From Gammaproteobacteria bacterium (GTDB lineage Bacteria > Pseudomonadota > Gammaproteobacteria > GRL18), in assembly GCA_016744375.1 (NCBI GenBank), contig JADGEM010000010.1, forward strand, positions 18,609-82,608: 64,000 nt of DNA, written 5' to 3'. The notes under the pieces were generated by a model that saw nothing but the letters and a program-made list of their open reading frames with translations, ran no database searches and was not told where the DNA came from. The translations under genes and the position numbers were made by a program. Of the stretch, positions 27,701 to 36,116 are shown piece after piece. Position 1 is the first letter of the stretch. Every line of letters starts with the position of its first letter.

Positions 27701-28493
27701 AGATATTATTATCCATATCACCTGTCAGCAGGTATTTCCCATCTCGAGAAATAGCTGAAGCTGAAATACCTGCAGGATGCTCTGGAAAAATTTTTGAGAC
27801 GTCATGAGCATCGAGCCCAATCAGCATGGCCTTATTTTTACTTATTACAATTATTGACTGACCATCTGGAGTAAATTGTATTTTTTTTATAATTCCAGAA
27901 GTTCTTTGAAGGATTTTATTTTGTGTGGAATGCTTTACATCATGTTTCACTGGCCAGACTTTAATTGATTTATCAAATCCCCCTGAAATTATTTTTTTTT
28001 CATCAGGTGACAAGGTAATTGATTTAATTATATCACTATGGCCCAAATATTCTGTTTCAATTTTACCCGTTACTGTTGACCACTGATAAATAACATGGTC
28101 ACTGCCACCACTGAATAGTGTTTTTCCATCATGTGATAAGGCCAGAGCAAGAGTGCTTATCCCCTCATTTTGACCTTGATTGCTGAATTTTCTGATTTGC
28201 CTGCCATTTTTAATATCCCATAAACGAATCGTATTATCCCAACTGCTGGTGGCCAAGAATTTTCCATTGCCTGAAACTGTCATTGTTATAATAGGGCTGC
28301 CATGTAATAGCTTAACAACCAGTTCCGGTTTATGAGATTTTAAAATTTTATAGGGGCTTGAATCAGCACCGTACTTGTCCTGCTCAGGAATTTCTGAGCA
28401 GGACAAACAAAGAAGAAGTGTGAGAAAGATGACTATTTTTTTTTTTGACAAAGACAGCAAGAATGACCTTGTAAGCCAACGTTTAATCATCAT
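24774..28493 (-). CDS. WD40-repeat caspase lipoprotein
   Basis: About 1239 aa. The N-terminus ends in a lipobox (LLLCLSCSEI), so it is predicted to be a lipoprotein. Residues about 55-660 are WD40 repeats (many DGKTLFSGGSDHVIYQW-like units, at least a dozen), a platform for protein contacts. A linker is followed by a caspase-fold domain near 840-1100: TLWAVVAGISDYQG, His in YLAGHG (about 934), Cys in LLDTCAAGS (about 989). A C-terminal region of about 150 residues is unassigned. The start is ATG 28493, overlapping the upstream stop, rather than 28514. It sits in the middle of the CIS operon. Confidence 0.85.
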   Translation of the reverse strand: MMIKRWLTRSFLLSLSKKKIVIFLTLLLCLSCSEIPEQDKYGADSSPYKILKSHKPELVVKLLHGSPIITMTVSGNGKFLATSSWDNTIRLWDIKNGRQIRKFSNQGQNEGISTLALALSHDGKTLFSGGSDHVIYQWSTVTGKIETEYLGHSDIIKSITLSPDEKKIISGGFDKSIKVWPVKHDVKHSTQNKILQRTSGIIKKIQFTPDGQSIIVISKNKAMLIGLDAHDVSKIFPEHPAGISASAISRDGKYLLTGDMDNNIWLSHIKTQKIIHKFTGHSDNITALDFSPDARQFVSSSKDHSIRIWDLNTNKIIQSAQFNQKDRIETILYIDNNTVLFNKSEALSIYKIDLNQEEKRFANKSKWVSSLAMSDSGRYLITGSWDHSAYLWDLQSGMMIHHLKGHKDEVRSVAFSPNNTMAATAARDGVTIVWNVRTGSILRTIKRSEKGVKTIAFSPDNKQLILGDDDGVLWMFSLSGDSPSDSELWHRKFSNRIEAVAYTPGAQSFISANGSDLSLRETHNGELIHRFQGHVKEIYAIAVSPDGQLVSSAGNRGEDILIHNLKTNKHVLSLNNTLGVIYSLEFSPDGQTLAVAGINNNIQLWDLKSKKILKTFSSQTKIIIDLVFSNDGHYLFSSGSDQKTQIWDVGSGRNLMSLIGFNDSSWAVFDQKGRYDASNGGDISGLHWVIGRETIKLSQLKQRYYEPSLLAKVVDNNSEPIKNVDSFNAPRLYPKVITSWSGEKNKIINIQLTDQGGGIGRVVILVNNKEVSSDARAFAQSSSDHSMTIKYDLYEHPFLIPGEENTVEVFAYNDENYLSSRGVGVIFTPDKIDQDMTPTLWAVVAGISDYQGTRIDLRYAAKDAVDFNKALTLGAKKLFGAERVNIKLLTTTTADGSIQPTKEAFVQAFEQLKEAKPWDILVIYLAGHGLSIKDDYYYLTAEAGSVDLTDPEIVKHLMISGNELTHWLKSTPIQKQVMLLDTCAAGSLANSFSETREISSGQIRAIEQMKDRTGLHVLMGSAANSVSYEASQFEQGLMTYALLQGIKGAALKKEIEIDVSELIHYAADTVPELAMEIGGIQRPRIASPGFSESFTIGLIERQDRASVPLSIKKSILLKPAFMNKETLVDDLNLSEYLRAYFREQNYYKQKQSNTLNQNITYMDVDVFPEAITARGIYQYTDTSLQVQLSLGRNRKKINNKKIIVNLSGGRDISPEVLAEKIGSEIYRQINLKRGNLSTL

Positions 28494-29166
28494 TCTGACT
28501 GATATAGACATCATAGTTTTGACAAATATTACATTTGATACTCACTTCAGCACCTTTATCAAGAATATTCCAGTGAGACATTTCATTTTCTTTTATTGAT
28601 TTATCTTTCTCAGACCCATCTTCATCTGAATTAATCACAATAATTTCTACTGATGGTTTTTTGCTATTGCTGTTACCCGATGAATTATTATTCCCATTAA
28701 TGGCTTCAGCATGCATCATCACCGTAGGTTTGAGGACAGCTGTTTTGGTAATCATTAGATGAGACTTTATAAATGGTTTGCCTCCTCTGCTGTTTGCTGT
28801 CTTTTTCTGCCGCTTATAGATTAATGACAATTTTCTAATGTTTTCTTCAGATGGCTTAATGCGTAACACACACATTTTTTGGCTTGTAACAATTAAGTAC
28901 TTATTTTTTTTATCAAACTGACAATTATTTGTCAAAATTGAAACATCCAACAAATCAATTTCTGGTAAAAAGAAAGAAAACACTTCCTGAATGCCATCTA
29001 AAAAACCATTAAAAGGTAATGGGGACCCATTTAAAATGCTTTGCTTAACAGCTTCTTTAGAATATTTGTTCGACTCATTTGAGTGAGTTAGATTGAGACT
29101 AAGGACAGCCATATAGACAACACTGAGTACACCCAGACCAATAAAAAATTTCTTTTTATTGTCCAT
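28483..29166 (-). CDS. Membrane-anchored protein of unknown function in CIS operon
   Basis: 227 aa. One N-terminal membrane segment (FFIGLGVLSVVYMAVLSLNL) after a KKK cluster, so the rest is probably periplasmic. The remainder is polar, with a Ser/Asn/Gly-rich low-complexity stretch (NGNNNSSGNSNSKK) and four Cys, of which two form a CNIC motif near the C-terminus. No known domain is recognised. The ribosome site GGAG is good. It lies between the PASTA gene and the WD40-caspase gene, with short gaps, so a structural link between the CIS and the peptidases is possible. Confidence 0.6.
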   Translation of the reverse strand: MDNKKKFFIGLGVLSVVYMAVLSLNLTHSNESNKYSKEAVKQSILNGSPLPFNGFLDGIQEVFSFFLPEIDLLDVSILTNNCQFDKKNKYLIVTSQKMCVLRIKPSEENIRKLSLIYKRQKKTANSRGGKPFIKSHLMITKTAVLKPTVMMHAEAINGNNNSSGNSNSKKPSVEIIVINSDEDGSEKDKSIKENEMSHWNILDKGAEVSIKCNICQNYDVYISQNDD

Positions 29167-29180
29167 TATTATATCTCCAC

Positions 29181-29969
29181 TTATTCAATTTTTTCCAAAT
29201 TTCTGCTTTGAATAGCTTCATATTTCATTAATTGAGCTGGTAATATATAGACTGGTTTTCCAATAATCATATGAGTTTTTGTCGATACAACCAGTTTGAC
29301 TTTAGTTCCTTTTTTTACCGTTCCTGCTTTAGGTGTTTGTTTTATTACAATTTCTTCATTCATATTTTTTTGGTATTGCCTTTCAATTTTTGCGGTATCA
29401 ACTTCAAAACCAGCCCTATTGATTTTATCCATTGCGTATGAAAGCTTTAACTTTAATACATTGGGTAAGGTCATTTCAGTCACTGGAGGAGGTAATGGTT
29501 TATCGTCCTCTGAAAACACTTTCCAACCTATAATTGCAATCACTATTAATGCAATGACCAATGCCACTATCCACCAGGGAAATGATTTTTTTGGTTCATC
29601 ATCTGCAATAATAATTTCTTCTTTCTTTACTAAAACCATTTCACTACTTGTAAAATCATCTCCTGGGTTTTCTTTTGAATACACGGTGAGTTTAAATTTA
29701 TAATCACCCAGTTCCTGTGCTTCAGGTATTGTCACTTCAACTTTTATTTCTTCCGTTGTTTTACTGCCCAGCACCCAATTCGGCTCTATCTTTATGTCAA
29801 ACCATTCTTCCTTGGCAACGCTTTCATTTTCTTCATCTATAAAAATGCTGGCAGCCAAGTCAATATCTTTATCTATGATATTGCTTATGGTAAATATAAC
29901 CGAGGCTTTTGAATTTTTATCACAAGTGAATGTTCGTGAAGCAAGTGTGATTTCAACCGGTTTAGTCAT
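29181..29969 (-). CDS. Membrane PASTA-domain protein of the CIS operon
   Basis: 262 aa. Residues about 1-120 form a beta-sandwich-like domain (CARDB-like, inferred), followed by a KK-flanked membrane helix (SFPWWIVALVIALIVIAIIGW, about 132-152) and a PASTA-like domain (MTLPNVLKLKLSYAMDKINRAGFEV ... TPKAGTVKKGTKVKLVVS). No signal peptide is present, so the N-terminus is predicted inside and the PASTA outside. PASTA domains often bind peptidoglycan. ATAAAGGAGAATT precedes ATG. It follows the baseplate genes directly, so it may tether the tail to the envelope. Confidence 0.75.
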   Translation of the reverse strand: MTKPVEITLASRTFTCDKNSKASVIFTISNIIDKDIDLAASIFIDEENESVAKEEWFDIKIEPNWVLGSKTTEEIKVEVTIPEAQELGDYKFKLTVYSKENPGDDFTSSEMVLVKKEEIIIADDEPKKSFPWWIVALVIALIVIAIIGWKVFSEDDKPLPPPVTEMTLPNVLKLKLSYAMDKINRAGFEVDTAKIERQYQKNMNEEIVIKQTPKAGTVKKGTKVKLVVSTKTHMIIGKPVYILPAQLMKYEAIQSRNLEKIE

Positions 29970-30008
29970 GATAATTCTCCTTTATTACAATCTATATCTG
30001 TAACTCGT

Positions 30009-30554
30009 TCAGTCGCTTATGAATTTAATATCATAAGAGACATAGACAGGTTTTTCCTGCTCAATAATTCTTTGAATCAATCTATTTTGATGCTTTTGTT
30101 TTTCTGAAATTTCAACCAGAAAGTGAAAACTTTGTTGCTTTCCATGTTTATCAATTCCATCTCTTATGGTGATTGAATTTGAGCCCGTAGCAATTTTAAG
30201 AAACTGGCTTAAGCCTTGTAATGTTCCACGCCATTGCGATAAATAAGAGGCTGACAGTATCAATTCCTGCAAACACTCTTTTTGAATTAGATGATGAATA
30301 CCCAACTTAGTATCATCATGCCAAAGCCGTTCAAGATCAGTCCAATAGCCAAGGTATTCAATAAAGGCTTCCTGGGGAGTACGGCAAGGATTAAAAAAAT
30401 CCTCAATCGTTTTAAACTGTAATTCTGTTTCTACATGCATAAAATGCATGATATCAATCAAGATTGATAAAATTGTTTCTTCATTTTTATGTTCATCATT
30501 GAGAGTTTGAAGAAAGACCTCCGGCAGTAGTGATTGAATCTCAGATTGATTCAT
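30009..30554 (-). CDS. CIS tail protein I (gpI-like baseplate component)
   Basis: About 181 aa. Matches the P2 gpI / tail-protein-I family: ILIDIMHFMHVETELQFKTIEDFFNPCRTP, FIEYLGYWTDL and RGTLQGLSQFL. This is a baseplate wedge part. ATG at 30554 carries a strong GAGGTGG ribosome site and overlaps the end of the baseplate J gene. The track start is a TTG at 30566. It is the last CIS structural gene before the PASTA gene. Confidence 0.85.
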   Translation of the reverse strand: MNQSEIQSLLPEVFLQTLNDEHKNEETILSILIDIMHFMHVETELQFKTIEDFFNPCRTPQEAFIEYLGYWTDLERLWHDDTKLGIHHLIQKECLQELILSASYLSQWRGTLQGLSQFLKIATGSNSITIRDGIDKHGKQQSFHFLVEISEKQKHQNRLIQRIIEQEKPVYVSYDIKFISD

Positions 30555-33150
30555 TATCCACCTCAATTTCTATCGCATGCTGCTCAGAGCAAAAAAGCCA
30601 GTTTTTGGGGATTGTAATTGTTTCACTGTATAAATGACTTGAGCAGTTTTTAAAACTGGTGCTTTTTTCATCGCGAAGAAAGATCCCCTTTTTACCAGAA
30701 GTCATCAGCTTTCCTGTTACCGGTGAAGCGACAATAGATTCCGGCTCACCTAATTTGCTGATACTTTCTAAATCCAGCTTGCCATCAATTTCACGCTTCT
30801 CCCAAACCGGCTTGATTGCATTAACATCCATTTTTAATATACCTTGTTCTTCTGAGGCTGCATAGACATTAGAACCATAAAAAGTAACTGAAAAACAACT
30901 GCCTGCTTTCCAGCCATCAGACAACTTGACCCAACCTTCATGATCTTCACCTGAAACAGAAAGGTGTCGCCGGTAGCAGGCATTTCCAGACCGATTAGGC
31001 ATTTTTTTCAGCAATGCCCAGAGATAGTGGTGAGCATCTCGCTTCTGGATCGCAATATTGGCAACTTCTCCAGACTCCCATGGGGGATCTTTTAATTTCT
31101 TAAACTGATTGTCAGCCGCACCATTTGAAGAAAAATAAACCTGCCCATTCTCCTTTGAAGAAAACACAGCAACCATGCCACCGTCATGGCCATCCTGACT
31201 GGTTACAATGGCATTAATTTTAAGCTCTGGCTTTTTTGCATCCACAAGAATTTTTATTGGCACTGATTCGGTGCCAATCGTGTATTCATATAATGCATCA
31301 TCGGTTGCAATCAAAAGAACCGGACCCGTATTTTTTTCTATCCAGGCAATATCGTTGATGCCTTTAATCTTTATGCTTTCTCGCTCACTCCAGTTTTCAC
31401 CACAGTTAAAAGAGATGTGAATCTGGTCTGTTTTCTCATTATTTTTTACGATAATTGCCAATAGGCCCATATTTTCTGAAATGGCTGACGTATTTTTTTG
31501 GTAAGGAAGAATTTTTTCAATAACAAAATCAAATTCATTAATTTTTTCCCAGCCATTGCCATTATTGACTGTACGAAATAGTGACTCTCCAGAACTAGCG
31601 TACCAGGTATTCCGCTGATAGTTATCAACCGCTAGTGCCTTGCAGTTTTTTTCCGGTGCATAAAATGTATTCAGTTTTAATTGCTCAACAGAAATAACAC
31701 CCGGTTCAGATGCAATGATTTTATAAATATCCCATGACTTCAGTGATTGTCCAAAATTCCAGTCTTTAACAGAGCCGGAAATTATTTTAGGAGAAATGGT
31801 TCTGTATAGTGATTCTATAACCCGCTCTTTTACTCTTTGACTGTCCTCATTTTTATTGATGATGATTTTGCCTGTAATATAAATCGGTTTATATCGTACC
31901 CAGTTAACTTCACAGTTAATCCCAAGAGGTTTCCGATCATCAAGAACCTTTTGTATATTAAGTAGTATATTATTGGATTGCAGTGATTTTAAATAGTTTA
32001 AAGAGACTTGCTGCTCCTGACCAGCAGCTAAATTAATTTCAGGAACCAGCAACACACTCACAGTACCTGGCTTTGCATGCTTCCAGAGTGAAGATTTAGT
32101 GTAGGCTCTGGTACGACTGACTGCACCTGAGCTTTGAATAGCCAACAATTCAAAGTCTCTGGCAGTAATGGCTCTTTTTAAAGAATTAAGCTGTTGCGGA
32201 CCTCTTAATAATGCATTTTCAAGAGTCTCCATATTTCGGCCACCCACAGCAGCGACCCTGTTATTGACTGTTAAACCGGGATTTGAATCTTTAAAAACCT
32301 GCAAAAAACCTGCAGGAACATTACCGGTATCACCACCGCCATAACAATACCAGAGACGAATTTCCATTCCTTCAGGTGGGATAGAGCTGTCTGTGTCCGC
32401 ATCATCATCTAATGTCTGCTCACAATAATGGCGATAAGCTGGAGAAAACTGAATGTTGCCTGTGACACGATCAACTGTATATACAAAATCAGCTTTGTCT
32501 ACTCTGGAAAAGTCATCAACCTCATCCCAGATACCAAATTCTTTATCACTAAATTTTATTCGTTGTTTTGGGTGACAACTAATTTGATCATTAATTTCAA
32601 TGGCAACAACCAGAGAGTCTAAAATAGAATTTTTTGCAATAATGGGCCGTTTAGCCGCCTGTATAAAAAATCCAGGCTGCCCTGTAGTAACACCTGCAAG
32701 TTCCCCTTTTATCCAATGGCAATGACAAGCTGGAACTGTGACTTCTATTTCATCAGGTTTAATAATAACATCACGAGTAGTAATAAAAACGGGTGGTTTT
32801 TCAATCGTGTCATTACGTTGTCCTGAAACTCGTGTGCCTTTTGTGATTAACACATCAGCGGCCCTGGTGCTGCTTAGTCGGATAATTAATTCTGTCTGTG
32901 CTGCAATCGGTGCCTGCAGTTTAACACCAATCATGGCCAAAAATTCAATATAGGCCTTATAGGGCAATTGATTAAGCTGAGAAATCATGATTTCAGTCAT
33001 ATGTGCAAATGCTTCCAACAGCACAACACCCGGATCACCTGGCGTCAGATCCGTCCACTGTGAATTTTTCTCTTTTACTCGCTTTAATGCTGAAGCCAAA
33101 ATTTGCTCATATTGGCATTCATTAATTTTTGGGATATTCAGTGACCCCAT
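30541..33150 (-). CDS. Baseplate J-like wedge protein with C-terminal beta-propeller
   Basis: 869 aa. Residues about 1-520 are the baseplate J wedge (Afp11/12-like): LTPGDPGVVLLEAFAHMTEIM, a long beta region and a C-terminal KERVIESLYRTISPK. Residues about 520-850 are different: repeated segments of the type TVNNGNGWEK and SFNCGENWS look like Asp-box (BNR/sortilin-like) propeller blades. It may act as a recognition or structural cap. ATG 33150 with GGACTGGA. The fusion is unusual for a baseplate wedge. Confidence 0.85.
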   Translation of the reverse strand: MGSLNIPKINECQYEQILASALKRVKEKNSQWTDLTPGDPGVVLLEAFAHMTEIMISQLNQLPYKAYIEFLAMIGVKLQAPIAAQTELIIRLSSTRAADVLITKGTRVSGQRNDTIEKPPVFITTRDVIIKPDEIEVTVPACHCHWIKGELAGVTTGQPGFFIQAAKRPIIAKNSILDSLVVAIEINDQISCHPKQRIKFSDKEFGIWDEVDDFSRVDKADFVYTVDRVTGNIQFSPAYRHYCEQTLDDDADTDSSIPPEGMEIRLWYCYGGGDTGNVPAGFLQVFKDSNPGLTVNNRVAAVGGRNMETLENALLRGPQQLNSLKRAITARDFELLAIQSSGAVSRTRAYTKSSLWKHAKPGTVSVLLVPEINLAAGQEQQVSLNYLKSLQSNNILLNIQKVLDDRKPLGINCEVNWVRYKPIYITGKIIINKNEDSQRVKERVIESLYRTISPKIISGSVKDWNFGQSLKSWDIYKIIASEPGVISVEQLKLNTFYAPEKNCKALAVDNYQRNTWYASSGESLFRTVNNGNGWEKINEFDFVIEKILPYQKNTSAISENMGLLAIIVKNNEKTDQIHISFNCGENWSERESIKIKGINDIAWIEKNTGPVLLIATDDALYEYTIGTESVPIKILVDAKKPELKINAIVTSQDGHDGGMVAVFSSKENGQVYFSSNGAADNQFKKLKDPPWESGEVANIAIQKRDAHHYLWALLKKMPNRSGNACYRRHLSVSGEDHEGWVKLSDGWKAGSCFSVTFYGSNVYAASEEQGILKMDVNAIKPVWEKREIDGKLDLESISKLGEPESIVASPVTGKLMTSGKKGIFLRDEKSTSFKNCSSHLYSETITIPKNWLFCSEQHAIEIEVDNESI

Positions 33151-33168
33151 AATTCCAGTCCTTATTGA

Positions 33169-33603
33169 TTACATCATTTCTAACGTTAATATTAACTCTT
33201 CATCAATTTCAAGTGAGTGTGTCTCATGATCCCTTATTAAATAATTAAGATAAATATCCATCTTACTGGAATCCTCAGGACTACTCACCGCATCAATACG
33301 GGTAATTGATATCCTGGGCTCCCATTTTTCCAATGCCTGAGTGACAAAGTGGATGGCCAGTCCATGAGTTGTTGCATCATTAGGCATAAAGGTAAGACGA
33401 TACAACTCACAGCCATAATCCGGCCTCCTGACTCGTTCACCAGGTATGGTTGATAACAATAATAATATCGACTGTCTGATTGCCATGGATCCATTAACAA
33501 GAGCAAGGCTTCCTGTACTAGTACAGACAAAGCCTGGATTTGATTGCCCCCGGTCAAAATCCGGATGATTAAATTTCAGAGCATGATACTGATAATTTGA
33601 CAT
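33169..33603 (-). CDS. gp25-like baseplate wedge protein
   Basis: 144 aa, matching GPW/gp25-family wedge proteins (Afp9-like): SILLLLSTIPGERVRRPDYGCEL and HFVTQALEKWEPRISI. In T4 and Afp this protein links baseplate and sheath initiation. The start follows the PAAR-like stop closely, and the gene runs into baseplate J after 19 bp. This supports a single CIS operon. Confidence 0.88.
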   Translation of the reverse strand: MSNYQYHALKFNHPDFDRGQSNPGFVCTSTGSLALVNGSMAIRQSILLLLSTIPGERVRRPDYGCELYRLTFMPNDATTHGLAIHFVTQALEKWEPRISITRIDAVSSPEDSSKMDIYLNYLIRDHETHSLEIDEELILTLEMM

Positions 33604-33954
33604 TTATTTTTCTACCATAAAATTCTGCCCTGCCTGATTGACCGTATAATTAATACTGCCTGGCGGCACACCATCCGTCAGTCCTTTAAGAGACTTCAAG
33701 CACACTGGGATATTGCGAATAAAGATAAATTTTGAATGACCTTTTGTTTCATTAATGGTTGTTAAACAGGGTTTTGAACCCCCAGAAGCAGGAATAGGAC
33801 AACCGGCAATGGGCCTGCTGACAAGATCACCCTTAACAAGTATGGGAATTTTTTCAATCGTCACAAATGTCTGCGAAGCTATAATGCCCACTATCCCTGT
33901 AAGATGGTCACATTGTAATACTGCTTTCTGAGTAATTAATGCTTGTGTCATCAT
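33604..33954 (-). CDS. PAAR-like spike-tip protein of the CIS
   Basis: 116 aa. Resembles PAAR-type tips that cap the VgrG spike: repeated short beta strands, Gly/Pro-rich turns and Cys/His residues (LQCDHL, AGCPIPASGG, KPCLTTI). The position between spike and gp25 genes fits Afp10. The start overlaps the spike stop (ATGATG). Assignment is by position and composition, with no diagnostic motif. Confidence 0.7.
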   Translation of the reverse strand: MMTQALITQKAVLQCDHLTGIVGIIASQTFVTIEKIPILVKGDLVSRPIAGCPIPASGGSKPCLTTINETKGHSKFIFIRNIPVCLKSLKGLTDGVPPGSINYTVNQAGQNFMVEK

Positions 33955-35519
33955 GCTTTCTCAAAATTAATTTTACTGGCTCGTATCGTCAAAGTACTGC
34001 CTGGAGCCTCAATATCAAAAGACCCATTAGAGCTGATGAGCAGCTTATCATCCGTCATCCTAATAGCATTTCCGGATTTTGTTTCTATCAGCACTGTTTC
34101 TTCCTTGAGTTCAATGCTTGATTCAGATTTATTCGATAAACTGATTCGTTCATTTTCATCATCCAGTCTGAGTCCCTGACCGCCCGGTGTTAACATTGAA
34201 AAACGACTGACCTTACCATCTACTACAATTTCATCCGGCAGGCTTGTTTCTCCATATAAGCCACCCAGCACAATAGCCTGCTCAATGCGCTCATGCAACA
34301 TTAAGATCAGCACTTTGTCGTCTATTTCAGGCAGAGCAATAATACCTTTGTTCTCTCCAGCGCCTGGAAACAAGACTTCAATCCAGCTTGTTTCTATATT
34401 GTTATACGTAGGCAGACAAACTTTTACCTTACCGGAATTTTCAGGATCTGTAATCTGGGTAATCACACCATAGGTTACTAACGTTGATTTTGAATGTTTA
34501 GTTATTTCCGGTGGCCGGCTGGAAAATTCAGTCACAAAGCCAGATAATGGATGAATTGAATGGTTGATTTTTGTAATACGGTACTGCTGTTCATTATCCG
34601 ACACTAATAAACCTGCCAACTTAATATCAATACCAGGCCCTAATTCTATACTCCCTTCAGCCTGCCCAATCACATAATTGCTCATAGCATTTATCCGGTG
34701 AGTCTGACTGTCTCTCAGCTGTATTAACTGTTGTTCATTTTGAGCTGGCTGATCCACAATGCTTGTCTGAAAAACAGGCAATTCATTATTTGATGAATAA
34801 CTATTATCCAAAGAGCTTTTTAATGAGTCTTCCATAAATAATTGGCTCCGCTGGGGGTCCCAGCCAGAAATCACTGTTTCTGTTCCAGAGCTTGCATGGT
34901 TATTAATGCAGGCAACCTCCAGCAAATTTAAGCCATATTCAAGTTCAACCGTTGCTTCAGCTGCAGGCAGCTGAACAAAATTTAATATATTGTTACTTAA
35001 ATAAAAATAAAGACCACTTCTTTCTGATAACTCCTGCAAAAATTCAAGACTAGATGATTGGTATTGGACTAGATGATTCCACAATGGTCCTGTATCCATT
35101 GCACTAACAGAGATACCATAAGGCGACAACATTTGTTCAGCAATATCAATCACAGTTACATCAACAAAAGAACGAACAGGATGCTGCATGGCAAGGTAGT
35201 TAAGTGCATCAGAGGCAGTTAATTGGATGGTGAATCCTTGATCTGTTGAATAATGATGTGAAATAGACTTAATAAAGCCTGAAAACAAATCATGCGCTTC
35301 ATTATCAACTCTGATGTTGATTTTACCACGTTGTATGAAACTCTGAACATGAGTCTCATATTCACTTTTGGTTAGAACTAAAATCAAATTACAATGGCTA
35401 GGTGTCTGAAAACTGTGTTCAATGGTTATTTCTGTCAAACTTGTTTCAATAATATCAGAAATCATGACATCATCAATTGAGATGCTGAGTTTTTTGTTAA
35501 ATTGCAGTTGACTTTTCAT
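33951..35519 (-). CDS. VgrG/GpD-like spike protein
   Basis: About 522 aa. An N-terminal GpD/late-control D region (LNYLAMQHPVRSFVDVTVIDIAEQ) is followed by the gp5-like OB domain (TYGVITQITDPENSGKVKVCLP) and a C-terminal beta-helix-like tail (GGQGLRLDDENERISL) as in Afp8. It pierces target membranes. The track start is ATG 35525, but ATG 35519 has AAAGG at better spacing. It directly follows the adaptor gene and overlaps the PAAR-like gene by 4 bp. Confidence 0.88.
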   Translation of the reverse strand: MKSQLQFNKKLSISIDDVMISDIIETSLTEITIEHSFQTPSHCNLILVLTKSEYETHVQSFIQRGKINIRVDNEAHDLFSGFIKSISHHYSTDQGFTIQLTASDALNYLAMQHPVRSFVDVTVIDIAEQMLSPYGISVSAMDTGPLWNHLVQYQSSSLEFLQELSERSGLYFYLSNNILNFVQLPAAEATVELEYGLNLLEVACINNHASSGTETVISGWDPQRSQLFMEDSLKSSLDNSYSSNNELPVFQTSIVDQPAQNEQQLIQLRDSQTHRINAMSNYVIGQAEGSIELGPGIDIKLAGLLVSDNEQQYRITKINHSIHPLSGFVTEFSSRPPEITKHSKSTLVTYGVITQITDPENSGKVKVCLPTYNNIETSWIEVLFPGAGENKGIIALPEIDDKVLILMLHERIEQAIVLGGLYGETSLPDEIVVDGKVSRFSMLTPGGQGLRLDDENERISLSNKSESSIELKEETVLIETKSGNAIRMTDDKLLISSNGSFDIEAPGSTLTIRASKINFEKA

Positions 35520-35528
35520 ATCCATCCT

Positions 35529-36116
35529 TTAAACCAGATAGCTGGAGATATCATTCTTCCCTTCATTAAAGATTGAGTTATTCTCCGTTTCTATTTTCTG
35601 GCCAGTAGCCTCACTTTTTGGTGCAAATCCTGCATCTAAAGATTGATGTTGATTGTTGTTTTGAGACACTCTGAGCAATCTGATTTTCAACCAGGAACGC
35701 CTGGGTACGCCAGAAAGATCAAAGACATCAAATTTCTCAGTAATAGAACTAATGACACAAGGAATATTCCAGCTTTTCCCCCAGACAAAGCGACAAAGGC
35801 CTGGCCGATATTCTCCTTCAATCTGGGTTGTATTTTCTGATAATTGCCAAATTGGTTTGGTTAGTTCTCTCACATCACTACTCTGTATTGTGGATCCCTG
35901 AATGGATATATCAAAAACCAGTTCCAGTTCCAATACTGTTTTTCCTCCACCACTGAAGATTAAGCCATCATCTGCCATTTTATTTGAATCAATAAAAATT
36001 GACTTAATATTTCTTTGATGTATACCTGAGCGTCGACTGACCACCAGTGTTTCAGGGTTCAGCATGCAACTGATCAACTGTCCAGTCTCTTCCACTAAAA
36101 AAGTTACCCGTTCCAT
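35529..36116 (-). CDS. CIS tube-baseplate adaptor (Afp7-like)
   Basis: 195 aa. The CIS tube-protein signature ERVTFLVEETGQLISCMLNPETL, then FSGGGKTVLELELVFDIS and FDLSGVPRRSWLKIRLLRVS, matches Afp7-like hub proteins between tube and spike. The C-terminal tail is short, with no clear LysM domain. AGGAAGATACT precedes ATG. It overlaps the stop of the preceding unknown gene. Confidence 0.82.
   Translation of the reverse strand: MERVTFLVEETGQLISCMLNPETLVVSRRSGIHQRNIKSIFIDSNKMADDGLIFSGGGKTVLELELVFDISIQGSTIQSSDVRELTKPIWQLSENTTQIEGEYRPGLCRFVWGKSWNIPCVISSITEKFDVFDLSGVPRRSWLKIRLLRVSQNNNQHQSLDAGFAPKSEATGQKIETENNSIFNEGKNDISSYLV

Noticed and set aside
29296-29703. 135-aa ORF opposite the PASTA gene
   Set aside because: Antisense shadow with no conserved features.
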